NCBI GenBank assembly: GCA_963783965.1 | Contig: CAWAPQ010000001.1 | Location: 248,001 to 312,000 of the forward strand | DNA: 64,000 nt | Direction: 5' to 3' | Source: Bog-473 sp963783965 | Lineage (GTDB): Bacteria; Actinomycetota; Acidimicrobiia; Acidimicrobiales; RAAP-2 | Part shown: in pieces, positions 42,615 through 51,201 of the stretch | Position numbering within the stretch: the first letter of the stretch is position 1 | Layout: every line of letters begins with the position of its first letter | Position numbers and translations under genes: made by a program | The notes under the pieces: model-generated | Database searches by the model: none | Told to the model about the DNA's origin: nothing | The model's input: only the letters and a program-made list of their open reading frames with translations

Positions 42615-45134
42615 TCACTCGGCCGCGATGGCGGCAAGCACGTCGAGCTTGGCGGCGCGGCGCGCCGGCCAGCTGGCGGCGAGCAGCCCCAGCAGCGCGG
42701 CCAGGACGAGGAACACGATGAGACTCGTGAACGGCACCACTATGTCGGTGATCCCCTGCGACTTGAGCGACCACGCCAGCGCGATGCCGAGTCCCGTTCC
42801 CACAATGATGCCGATGATGGCGCCGAACACGGCCAGGATCACCGACTCGGAGCGGATCATCGCCCGGATCTGGCGGCGTTTCATGCCGACCGCGCGCAGC
42901 AGGCCGATCTCGTGCGTGCGCTCGAACACGGACAGCATCAGTGTGTTGACGATCCCGATGAGGGCGATCAGCACGGCCAGGGCGAGGAGTGCGTAGACCA
43001 GGCCCAGCAGCTGGTTGACCGACTGCTGCTGGGACTGCTCGAACTGGGCCCTGGTCTGGATCTTCAGGTTCGGATATGAGGTCAGTGCGTGCGTGATGCT
43101 CTGGCCCACGCCCGGGCTCCCGTCGGTCTGCAGCAGGACCGCCACCGGTAGGTCGTTCGCGAAGTGCGTCAGGAAGAAGGGGTCCCCGACCAGGTACTTG
43201 CCGATCAACGCATTGGCCTTGAACACGCCGCCGATCCGCATGGTGGTGCGCCCCGTCTTGGCGAATTTCACCGGCACCGTGTCGCCGGCGGCGAGATGCT
43301 GCGAATTCGCCGTGGTGGTGTCGATCAGCAGCTGGCCGTCCGCCAACGTCGACGAGGAGCCCTCCGTCATGTTGAGGATCACTGTGTCCGACAGGTTGCG
43401 CACGGACACCGCTGTCAGGTTCTCGATCGACCCCTTCACCTCGAACTGGTCCTGGTACACGGTGGAGGTCGCGGTGACCCCGTTGACCTTCGCCGCAGTC
43501 GGGCCCACCGAATTGCTGAACCCCCCCTGCGCGTTGTTGGGGGTGGTGACGATGTAGTCGGCACTGATGGCGTTGTCCACGCTGCTGGTGGCGGAGCGCG
43601 ACAGCGACGCACCGAAGACGGCGATCGCCGACACCAGAGCCAGGCCGACCATGAGGGCCGACGCCGTCTGCGCAGTGCGGCGAGGGCTGCGCATGGAATT
43701 CTCCCGCCCCAGCCGGCCCGACATGCCGAGCAGGCGGGCCAGGGGGCGCCCGATGAAACTGGACATCGGTCGCGCCACGGCCGGGGCGAGGCGGGCCACC
43801 CCGACGAAGATCAGGACGGCACCGAGTCCGACCAGCGCGATCTGCGGGGCCGTGAGACCGATGGCCAGCGCGATCACGCCGAGCAGCGTGATGGCGATCC
43901 CCCACGTGAACCGCCGCCGCAGCGAGATCTCGGTCTCGCTCGACTGTTCCGACACGGCGGCCACCGGCGCGATCCGCACGGCGCGCCGGGCCGGGCTGAT
44001 GGCCGACACCACCGTCACGCCCACGCCGACGACGAGGCAGACGATCACCGTCCGGGCCTCGAAGACGAGCGGGCCGGACGGCAGTGTGACGCCGAAGCCA
44101 CTGAGCAGCGCCTCGAGTCCGAGCGCCGCCAGCACGCCCAGGCCGAGCCCGATCAGGGACGACACCAGGCCCACAATGAGGGCCTCGAGCATCACCGAGC
44201 GGAAGACCTGGCGGCGGCTGGCACCGACGATGCGGAGGAGCGCCAGCTCGCGTGTGCGTTGGCCCACAATGATGGAGAACGTGTTGAGGATGGTGAAGCC
44301 GCCCACGAAGAGCGCGATGAACGCGAACACGAGCAGTGCGGTGTTGAAGAAGCCCAGTGCCTGGCTGATGGAGCTCGTCGCCTCGTTGATCACCGTCTGA
44401 CCGGTCACCACCTCTTCGCCGCGTGGCAGGGCGCGTGCGATGGCGTGCTGCACCGTCGCCTTGTCGGCACCCGGGTCGGTGATGACGTTGATGTTGTCGA
44501 ATTGACCGACCTGACCGACGAGAGCCTGTGCCGTCGGGATGTCGAACGCGGCGAGCGTCGCCCCGGCCAGGTTGTTGGCGGTGCCGAAGCGGGCCAGGCC
44601 GGTGATGGTGAACGTCCTCGTGGGGCCCTTCAGCAGAATGCGGACGTTCTGGCCCACCCTGAAGTGGTACTTCTGCGCGGTGCCGAGGTCCATCACGACG
44701 TCGTTGGGGGTGGTGGGCGCCGTGCCCTGGGTCAACCGGAGGGCCGAGAGCTTCGGGTTGGGATCGAACGAAATGCCGAGCGTCGGCGCACCACCGGTCG
44801 TGATCGCCTTGCCCGCCGGCGAGACGTATTGCGCGTAGCCAGTGACCGACCCGCTGGCTGCCTCCACGCCGGGCACGGCGCGCACCGTCGACACGACCGA
44901 CTCGGGGACGGGGTTGCGGGTGGCGGTACCACCGCTCCCGAATTGCGCCACGCCGCGCACCTGGAAGTCGATGTTCTGGTAGATGTTGCTGAACAGGGTG
45001 TTGAACGTGTTGTGCAGGGTGTCGGTGAGCACGAACGTCCCGGCAATGAACGTGACGCCCAAAACGATGGACAGCGCGGTGAGAGCCAGCCGCAGTTTGT
45101 GCGCCAGCAGTCCCTTGATGGTGACGCGCCACAT
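42615..45134 (-). CDS. ABC transporter permease, FtsX/MacB type (large)
   Basis: An 839-residue protein made of two FtsX halves. A first helix (ALTALSIVLGVTFIAGTFVL) is followed by a MacB-like extracytoplasmic domain, then helices around 255-420. A second helix follows GRENSMRSPRRTAQTASALM, then another extracytoplasmic domain, and a last helix cluster is seen in SVNQLLGLVYALLALAVLIA, GLLRAVGMKRRQIRAMIRSE and the end ARRAAKLDVLAAIAAE. It works with the ATPase encoded 1 bp upstream to move a lipid-linked or peptide substrate at the membrane; substrate unknown. Confidence 0.9.
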   Translation of the reverse strand: MWRVTIKGLLAHKLRLALTALSIVLGVTFIAGTFVLTDTLHNTFNTLFSNIYQNIDFQVRGVAQFGSGGTATRNPVPESVVSTVRAVPGVEAASGSVTGYAQYVSPAGKAITTGGAPTLGISFDPNPKLSALRLTQGTAPTTPNDVVMDLGTAQKYHFRVGQNVRILLKGPTRTFTITGLARFGTANNLAGATLAAFDIPTAQALVGQVGQFDNINVITDPGADKATVQHAIARALPRGEEVVTGQTVINEATSSISQALGFFNTALLVFAFIALFVGGFTILNTFSIIVGQRTRELALLRIVGASRRQVFRSVMLEALIVGLVSSLIGLGLGVLAALGLEALLSGFGVTLPSGPLVFEARTVIVCLVVGVGVTVVSAISPARRAVRIAPVAAVSEQSSETEISLRRRFTWGIAITLLGVIALAIGLTAPQIALVGLGAVLIFVGVARLAPAVARPMSSFIGRPLARLLGMSGRLGRENSMRSPRRTAQTASALMVGLALVSAIAVFGASLSRSATSSVDNAISADYIVTTPNNAQGGFSNSVGPTAAKVNGVTATSTVYQDQFEVKGSIENLTAVSVRNLSDTVILNMTEGSSSTLADGQLLIDTTTANSQHLAAGDTVPVKFAKTGRTTMRIGGVFKANALIGKYLVGDPFFLTHFANDLPVAVLLQTDGSPGVGQSITHALTSYPNLKIQTRAQFEQSQQQSVNQLLGLVYALLALAVLIALIGIVNTLMLSVFERTHEIGLLRAVGMKRRQIRAMIRSESVILAVFGAIIGIIVGTGLGIALAWSLKSQGITDIVVPFTSLIVFLVLAALLGLLAASWPARRAAKLDVLAAIAAE

Positions 45135-45135
45135 G

Positions 45136-45903
45136 TCAGGTCCCCAAGGTGCGGATGCGCTCCAGCACCAGGTCGGCGGTCGGCTGTGCCAGCTCGTCGA
45201 CGATGCTCCCGTCAGCCAGGAAGACCACCCGATCGGCGTAGGCCGCCCCGTGCGGGTCGTGGGTCACCATGACGATGGACTGCCCGAACTCGGTGACGGA
45301 GCGGCGCATGAACGACAGCATCTCGGTCGTGGAGTTGGAGTCCAGGTTCCCGGTGGGCTCGTCGGCGAACACGAGGTCGGGGCGGTTGATCAGGGCCCGG
45401 GCGCAGGCGCAGCGCTGCTGTTGGCCCCCCGACATCTCGCCCGGCCGGTGCGCCAGCCGGTCGCCGATGCCGAGCTGGTCGACGAGGTAGTCGAACCACT
45501 CCTTGTCCACCTTCCGGCCGGCCAGGTCGACCGGGAGGGTGATGTTCTCGCCGGCCGTGAGGGTCGGCACGAGGTTGAAGGACTGGAAGACGAATCCGAT
45601 GTGGTCGCGCCGCATCTGTGTCAGCCCGGCATCGTCGAGACGCCCGATGTCGAGGTCGCCCACGAAGGAATCCCCGGACGTCGGGCGGTCGAGGCCGGCC
45701 ATGCAGTGCATGAGTGTCGACTTCCCCGATCCCGACGGGCCCATCACCGCGGTGAAGCGCCCGCGCTCGAAGGTCACGTTGATGCCGGCGAGGGCGTGCA
45801 CGGTCGCCTGCCCGGTCCCGTACGTCTTGCGCAGCTCGACGGCGTGCGCCGCCGGTGTCGCCGGGCGTGGTGCTGCCGTTGCAGGGTCGGTGAGCGTCAC
45901 CAT
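45136..45903 (-). CDS. ABC transporter ATP-binding protein, LolD/MacB type
   Basis: A 255-residue ATPase. Walker A is GPSGSGKSTL, the Q-loop is VFQSFNLVPTLTA, the signature is MSGGQQQRCACARALINRP, Walker B is LVFADEPTGNLD and the H-loop is VTHDPHGAAYADR. A 25-residue Ala/Pro-rich tail precedes the domain. The sequence of the Q-loop and DEPTGNLD marks the LolD/MacB/FtsE group, which matches its FtsX-type partner downstream (1-bp gap). Confidence 0.95.
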   Translation of the reverse strand: MVTLTDPATAAPRPATPAAHAVELRKTYGTGQATVHALAGINVTFERGRFTAVMGPSGSGKSTLMHCMAGLDRPTSGDSFVGDLDIGRLDDAGLTQMRRDHIGFVFQSFNLVPTLTAGENITLPVDLAGRKVDKEWFDYLVDQLGIGDRLAHRPGEMSGGQQQRCACARALINRPDLVFADEPTGNLDSNSTTEMLSFMRRSVTEFGQSIVMVTHDPHGAAYADRVVFLADGSIVDELAQPTADLVLERIRTLGT

Positions 45904-46192
45904 TCCTCGATTCGTGGTTCGGGGGATGTCCGGCGGCGGCGGATCGTTGCCCGCTGCGTGCGCCCGCTGTGTTCACGAGCCACCCACGACACTAGGCAAC
46001 TGCGCCCACCTCCCTGGAACCCCGCAGCAACGGGCCCGGTGCAACCCGGGGGAACGTGCCCGGCACGGGCCGGGCCGGACCACTACCCTGAGCGCGCACG
46101 AGCAGGTGATTCCGTGATCTACCCGGGGGGGCAGGTTCGCCGATGCGTTACGAGGCCAGAACAGGCATGAGTCGCTGAGCACCCGCCTGCGG
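45904..46192. other. Divergent promoter region of two transport operons
   Basis: 289 bp between the LolD-type ATPase and the Liv-type operon. No gene supported. Contains short GC-rich repeats CCCGG/CCGGG but no clear hairpin. Confidence 0.35.
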
Positions 46193-48220
46193 TTGCCGGG
46201 GCGGAGCTCGACCGCGGTGGCGGCGGTCGTGTCCGTCGGTGCGGTGCTCGCCGTCCAGCTCATCTTGTTCCCGATCCCGTTCGGGGTCTGGCTCCAGGGC
46301 GCCGTGCTCGGGCTCCTCGGCTCCCTCATGGCTGTCGGCCTCGGGCTCACCTACCGCCTGAACAAAGTCATCAACTTCGCCCAGGGGGACCTGGGCACGG
46401 CGCCCGCCGTCCTCGCCGTCGGCCTGATCGCCTTCTCGGGCGTCAACTACTTCCTCGGTCTGGCCACCGGCCTGGTGGCCTCCCTCCTCCTCACCGCCAC
46501 GGTCGAGCTCCTGGTGGTGCGACGCTTCCGGCGCTCACCGCGGCTGATCCTGACCGTGGCCACCATCGGGTTGTCCCAGCTCCTGGTCGTCCTGAGCCTG
46601 CTGATTCCCCGCATCTGGGGCCAGACGCCCATCGCCAGCGCCACCGTGTCGTTCCCGTGGCACGCCTCCTGGCATGTCGGACCCGTGGTCTTCACCGCCG
46701 ACCATCTGGTGGCGGTCATCGTCTCGGTCGCCTGCCTGGCCGCCGTGTCCCTCTGGTTCACCCGGACCGACGTCGGACTCGCGGTGCAGGCGGTCGGCGA
46801 CCGGCGCGACCGGGCCTCCATGCTCGGTATCCCGGTGGGCCGTCTGCAGTCGGTGACCTGGGTGGTCGCCGGCCTGCTCTCTTTCGTGAGCATCTTCTTC
46901 CAGGCGACCATCCTCGGGTTGCCGCTCGACCCGACCTACGGGCTGACCGCCCTTGTCACCGCCCTGGCTGCGCTGGCGCTGGGCAACTTCAGCGAGCTGC
47001 CCGTCATCGCCGCGTCCGCGGTTGCGCTCGGCATTTTGCAGCAGGGTGTGGCCTGGGACGACCCGACGAACCCTGCGCTCGGGCTGGCCGTCCTCGCCGG
47101 TGTGGTGTTCGCCGCCATCGTCGTGCGCCAGCTCCTGGCCAACCGCACCGATCGCGAGGTCGAGTCGTCCCTGGCTCTGGCCGGCAGCGTGCGCGACCTG
47201 CCCGCCTCGCTCCGCGACCTCACCGAGGTGCGGGTCGGGACGCCGGTGGCGGGGCTCGTGGTCTTCGCCGCCGTCTGCACCCTGCCGTTGTGGATGGGCC
47301 CCAGTGAGCTCATCCGTGGCTCCGTGATCCTGGTGCTGGCGATGGTCGGCTGCTCCATCGTCGTGCTCACCGGATGGTCGGGGCAGGTCAGCCTCGGCCA
47401 GATGTCCTTCGCCGCCGTCGGCGCCACCGTCGGCGCCGTGGCACTGCTCGACTGGCACTGGGATCTGAGCCTCGCCCTCCTCCTGGCCGGCGCGGCGGCC
47501 GCCGTCGTGGCCGTGGTTGTCGGCATCCCCACGCTGCGCCTCGACGGCATGTTCGCCGCCGTGACGACGCTGGCCTTCAGCCTCGCCGCCTCCGGCTACC
47601 TGCTCGTCCGAGAGGAGTTCTCCTGGATCCCCCAGTCCCAGCTCGGCACCCCGTACCTCTTCGGGCTCTCCATCACCACCCAGTCGGCCGTCTTCGAGCT
47701 GTGCCTGGGCGTCCTTGTGCTCGTGCTCCTCGCGCTGCACGGCCTGCGCCACAGCCGCACCGGCCGCGTGCTGCGCGCCCTACCCGCCAACCAGCGGGCG
47801 GCGTCGGGCTATGGCGTCCGTGTCCTATGGGCGAAGCTGACAGCGTTCGCCATCTCCGGCTTCATCGCCGGGTTGGCCGGCTGTCTCATTCTGGTGGTGG
47901 GCCAGCAGTACCAGGAGACCTCCTTCCTCGTGCCGGTGAGCCTCATCGTCTTCACCTCGACCGCCGTGGGCGGGCTGGGGTCCGCCTTCGGGGCCATCCT
48001 CGGTGCCGCCATCGTCGAGGGCAGCACCATCTACCTTCCGCCGAGCTGGCAACTCTTCCCGTCCGCGCTCGGGGTGCTGATTGTGCTCATCCTCTTCCCC
48101 CGGGGACTGGCCGGCCTCTGCTACGACCTGCGGGACTGGGCGCTTGCCGAGCTGGCGCGGCACCGCAGGAACGCCACGCCGGGCATTCCCGGACCGGTCG
48201 AGGGAGCGCTGGCGCCGTGA
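46193..48220 (+). CDS. Branched-chain-amino-acid-type ABC permease, LivH-LivM fusion
   Basis: A 675-residue membrane protein. Residues 1-320 are LivH-like (GSLMAVGLGLTYRLNKVINFAQGDLG), and residues 345-650 are LivM-like (GWSGQVSLGQMSFAAVGATV, GIPTLRLDGMFAAVTTLAF, NQRAASGYGV). About 18 helices in all. In most bacteria these are two proteins forming a heterodimeric channel; here they are one chain. The start is unclear: TTG 46193 has no ribosome site and a GTG lies seven codons later. Its stop shares GTGA with the next gene. Liv-type systems import amino acids, but in actinobacteria related ones take up many other small acids and amides. Confidence 0.9.
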   Translation: MPGRSSTAVAAVVSVGAVLAVQLILFPIPFGVWLQGAVLGLLGSLMAVGLGLTYRLNKVINFAQGDLGTAPAVLAVGLIAFSGVNYFLGLATGLVASLLLTATVELLVVRRFRRSPRLILTVATIGLSQLLVVLSLLIPRIWGQTPIASATVSFPWHASWHVGPVVFTADHLVAVIVSVACLAAVSLWFTRTDVGLAVQAVGDRRDRASMLGIPVGRLQSVTWVVAGLLSFVSIFFQATILGLPLDPTYGLTALVTALAALALGNFSELPVIAASAVALGILQQGVAWDDPTNPALGLAVLAGVVFAAIVVRQLLANRTDREVESSLALAGSVRDLPASLRDLTEVRVGTPVAGLVVFAAVCTLPLWMGPSELIRGSVILVLAMVGCSIVVLTGWSGQVSLGQMSFAAVGATVGAVALLDWHWDLSLALLLAGAAAAVVAVVVGIPTLRLDGMFAAVTTLAFSLAASGYLLVREEFSWIPQSQLGTPYLFGLSITTQSAVFELCLGVLVLVLLALHGLRHSRTGRVLRALPANQRAASGYGVRVLWAKLTAFAISGFIAGLAGCLILVVGQQYQETSFLVPVSLIVFTSTAVGGLGSAFGAILGAAIVEGSTIYLPPSWQLFPSALGVLIVLILFPRGLAGLCYDLRDWALAELARHRRNATPGIPGPVEGALAP

Positions 48221-51201
48221 GCCGGCTGGCCAAAATCGGTGGAGGCGCCTCGTTGTTCCCCCTCGGGGTCCTGTTCGGCATCGAGCTGCTCGACCAGGCG
48301 ACCCAGAGCGCCTTCAACGTCCTCACGCCGAACATCCGCGACGCGTTCCATCTCACCAACGCGGGCATCCTGCTGATCGTCGCCATCGCCGGCGCGGCGG
48401 CGTTGGCCTGCACACTGCCGATCGCCGTGCTCGCCGACCGCACGAACCGCGTGCGCATCGCGCTCATCGGCGCGCTCGTCGGTGCCGCCTTCTCCATCGG
48501 CCTCGGCCTGGCCCAGGGCATCGTCGTGGCCACCATCATGCTGGTGGGGGTCTCCATGGGGCAGGCCGTCATCTTCCCGACCCACAACTCGCTCCTGGCC
48601 GACTACTACCCCGTCCCGGCGCGGCCCCGTGTCTACTCGGCCCACCGCTCCGGCATCAGCATCGGGGCCATCGCCGGAGTCCTCCTCGGTGCAGGCCTGG
48701 CCACCGTCTTCAGCTGGCGCGCCCCGTTCTTCTTCTTCGCCGTGCCCATTGTGGTCGTAGTGGTCGTCGGTCTCCGCTTGCGCGAGCCGCCGCGGGGACG
48801 CCACGAACAGATCGAGCTGAGTGAGCAGATGCTCGCCTCCGAGCGCGGGGAGCCCGCCCCGCTGGACGACACGCCGGCTCCGGAGACGGCACCGGCGGCG
48901 GTCGCGATCGAGATCCCGGTCGAGACCCCGCCGTCGCTCGGGGAGGCGTGGCGGACGGTCTGGAAGATCGGTGTGCTCCGCCGGATCTTCATCGCCCTGC
49001 CCTTCCTGGCCGCGGCCATCGCGGGTTTCACCTCCCTGGCCTCGCTGCAGTACCAGGAGACGTTCCACCTCGACGCGGTCCAACGCGCCTACCTGATCGC
49101 ACCGATTCAGGTCTTCGACCTCATCGGCCTCGCCGTTGGCGCCACCATCGCCACCCGACTCGCCCAGCGGGACATCGGTCTCGTGTTCCGCATGCTGGCC
49201 GTGGCGTCGCTCGTCGCCGCCGGCTTCGCGGTGTTGTTCGCACTGGCGCCGAACGTTCCGGTGGCCTTCATCGGCAACGCCGGCATCGACGCGTCGCTCG
49301 CCATCGTGGGACCGGGCGTGCTGGCGGCGCTCTCTCTCGCCATCCCGTCGCGCGTGCGTTCGGTCGGCTTCTCCATCGGCGCGCTCTTCATCCTGCCGGG
49401 CTTCTTGGTCCTCCCGAGCGTCGGCGCCCTGGGCGACGCCATCGGGTTCCGCTACGGACTGCTGATCCTGGTCCCGATCTTCGCCATCGGCGGTCTCATC
49501 GTCTCCAGTGCCGGGAGCCTCATCGCCCGCGACGTGCGCGACGTGTGGACCTCAATGCGGACCCGGACGCAGATGCTGCTCGACCGGCAGCAGGGCCGGC
49601 TCCCGCTCCTGGCCGTACGCGAACTCAACGTCGGCTACGACGGCGTCGCCGTGCTGGCCGACGTGGCGATCGAGATCAGCGAGGGAGAGATCGTCGCCCT
49701 GGTGGGTACCAACGGCGCCGGCAAGTCCACGCTGCTCCGGGCCATCGGCGGGGTGGTCGAGGCCGATCACGGGGCCATCGTCTTCGACGGACGCGACATC
49801 ACCCATCTGCCGCCCGACGAGATCGCCCGGCTCGGTGTGGCCCAGGTGCCCGGCGGTGAAGGAATCTTCCCCAATCTGCGCGTTGAGGACAACCTCCGCG
49901 TGGCGGCGTGGCAGGGTCGGCGGCGGGGCGAGCGTGACGCCGACATGATCGACGAAGCGCTCGCCGCGTTCCCCACACTCGCCACGCGACGGGACGAGCG
50001 GGCCGCCAACCTCTCGGGCGGGCAGCAGCAGATGCTGGCGCTCGCCATGGCGACCATCACCCGGCCCAAGCTGTTCCTCATCGACGAGCTCTCGCTCGGC
50101 CTGTCACCCATTGTGGTCGAGCAGCTGCTCGGCGCCATCGAGTCGATGCGCCGGTCCGGCACCGCCATCATGCTGGTGGAGCAGTCGATGAACGTCGCCG
50201 TGGCGGTGGCCGATCGGGTCTACGTCATGGAGACGGGCGCCGTGCGCTTCTCCGGGACGGCGGACGAGCTGGCGGCCCATCCCGAGCTCCTCTGGTCCGT
50301 CTACCTCCAGAAGGCCTCCGAGACACTCGGGCCGGCGACCGCCGCTGCGGCGGCCGCCGCCACCCGGCGCGCCGAGCTCGAAGTGCGCGGGATCTCCCTC
50401 ACCTTCGGGGGCAACGCCGCGCTGAGCGACGTGTCCCTACACGCCGACCACGGCGAAATCGTCGGGATCATCGGGCCCAACGGTGCCGGCAAGACCACCC
50501 TGTTCGACGTCGTCTCCGGTTTCCTCCGTCCCGACGCCGGGCGCGTGGAACTGGCCGGCGTCGACATCACCGACCGCACAGCCTCCGCCCGGGCCCGTCT
50601 CGGCCTGGGCCGGTCATTCCAGGACTCGCGCCTGTTCTCCGGCCTCACCGTGCGCGACGCCATGGCGGTGTCCCTCGAGCGCTTCACCGACGTCAGCGAC
50701 CCCTTCAATGCCATCCTCCGGCTCCCGCTCCAGGTCCGGACCGAGGCCGCCGTCATGGAACGGGTCGACGAGCTCCTCGACCTGTTCGGTCTCGACGGCT
50801 TCGCCGACAACCTGGTGAGCGAGCTGTCGACCGGCTCCCGGCGGCTCGTCGACCTGGCCGCCGTGGTGGCCCATCAGCCGTCGGTCGTCCTCCTCGACGA
50901 ACCCTCCTCGGGCGTGGCCCAGCGCGAGGTCGAGGCGATGGTCGGACTGCTTCGCACCGTACGGGACCGGCTCGACGCCACCATGCTCGTCGTGGAGCAC
51001 GACATTGCCTTCATTGCCGAGCTCGCCGATCGCCTGGTGGCCATGGACCGCGGCGCCGTGCTCGCCAGTGGCCCGCCGCGCGACGTCCTCGAGTCGCCGG
51101 TGGTCGGCGAGGCCTTCTTGGGCTCCGACCCGCTCGCCCTCTCGCGCTCGGGCACCGTCGGCGCGACGACCACAGCGGACACGGAGGTGGACCCCGCATG
51201 A
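48217..51201 (+). CDS. Fusion of an MFS transporter with LivF- and LivG-type ABC ATPases
   Basis: A 994-residue protein. Residues 1-450 form a complete major-facilitator transporter (12 helices, loop motif VLADRTNRVRIA, acidic insert near 190-230). Residues 460-700 are a LivF-type ATPase: GTNGAGKSTLL near 496, LSGGQQQMLALAMA near 600, KLFLIDELSLGLSP. Residues 720-965 are a LivG-type ATPase: GPNGAGKTTLFDVVSGFLRP near 751, degenerate signature LSTGSRRLVDLA, VVLLDEPSSGVAQ. The frame has no internal stop, and the DNA between domains reads as smooth linker (VWTSMRTRTQMLLDRQQG; ATAAAAAAATRR). It overlaps both neighbours by 4 bases. The MFS part may act as a further permease or partner of the Liv system. 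Confidence 0.92.
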   Translation: MSRLAKIGGGASLFPLGVLFGIELLDQATQSAFNVLTPNIRDAFHLTNAGILLIVAIAGAAALACTLPIAVLADRTNRVRIALIGALVGAAFSIGLGLAQGIVVATIMLVGVSMGQAVIFPTHNSLLADYYPVPARPRVYSAHRSGISIGAIAGVLLGAGLATVFSWRAPFFFFAVPIVVVVVVGLRLREPPRGRHEQIELSEQMLASERGEPAPLDDTPAPETAPAAVAIEIPVETPPSLGEAWRTVWKIGVLRRIFIALPFLAAAIAGFTSLASLQYQETFHLDAVQRAYLIAPIQVFDLIGLAVGATIATRLAQRDIGLVFRMLAVASLVAAGFAVLFALAPNVPVAFIGNAGIDASLAIVGPGVLAALSLAIPSRVRSVGFSIGALFILPGFLVLPSVGALGDAIGFRYGLLILVPIFAIGGLIVSSAGSLIARDVRDVWTSMRTRTQMLLDRQQGRLPLLAVRELNVGYDGVAVLADVAIEISEGEIVALVGTNGAGKSTLLRAIGGVVEADHGAIVFDGRDITHLPPDEIARLGVAQVPGGEGIFPNLRVEDNLRVAAWQGRRRGERDADMIDEALAAFPTLATRRDERAANLSGGQQQMLALAMATITRPKLFLIDELSLGLSPIVVEQLLGAIESMRRSGTAIMLVEQSMNVAVAVADRVYVMETGAVRFSGTADELAAHPELLWSVYLQKASETLGPATAAAAAAATRRAELEVRGISLTFGGNAALSDVSLHADHGEIVGIIGPNGAGKTTLFDVVSGFLRPDAGRVELAGVDITDRTASARARLGLGRSFQDSRLFSGLTVRDAMAVSLERFTDVSDPFNAILRLPLQVRTEAAVMERVDELLDLFGLDGFADNLVSELSTGSRRLVDLAAVVAHQPSVVLLDEPSSGVAQREVEAMVGLLRTVRDRLDATMLVVEHDIAFIAELADRLVAMDRGAVLASGPPRDVLESPVVGEAFLGSDPLALSRSGTVGATTTADTEVDPA

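Noticed and set aside
42550..45132. 860-residue open frame overlapping the FtsX permease in another frame
   Set aside because: Arg/His/Gly-rich shadow of a high-GC gene. The permease frame has clear helices and motifs.
47374..48216. 281 extra codons ahead of the MFS-LivF-LivG fusion in the same frame
   Set aside because: They overlap the well-supported LivM part in another frame and are arginine-rich. The GTG at 48217 overlaps the LivHM stop and begins the first membrane helix.
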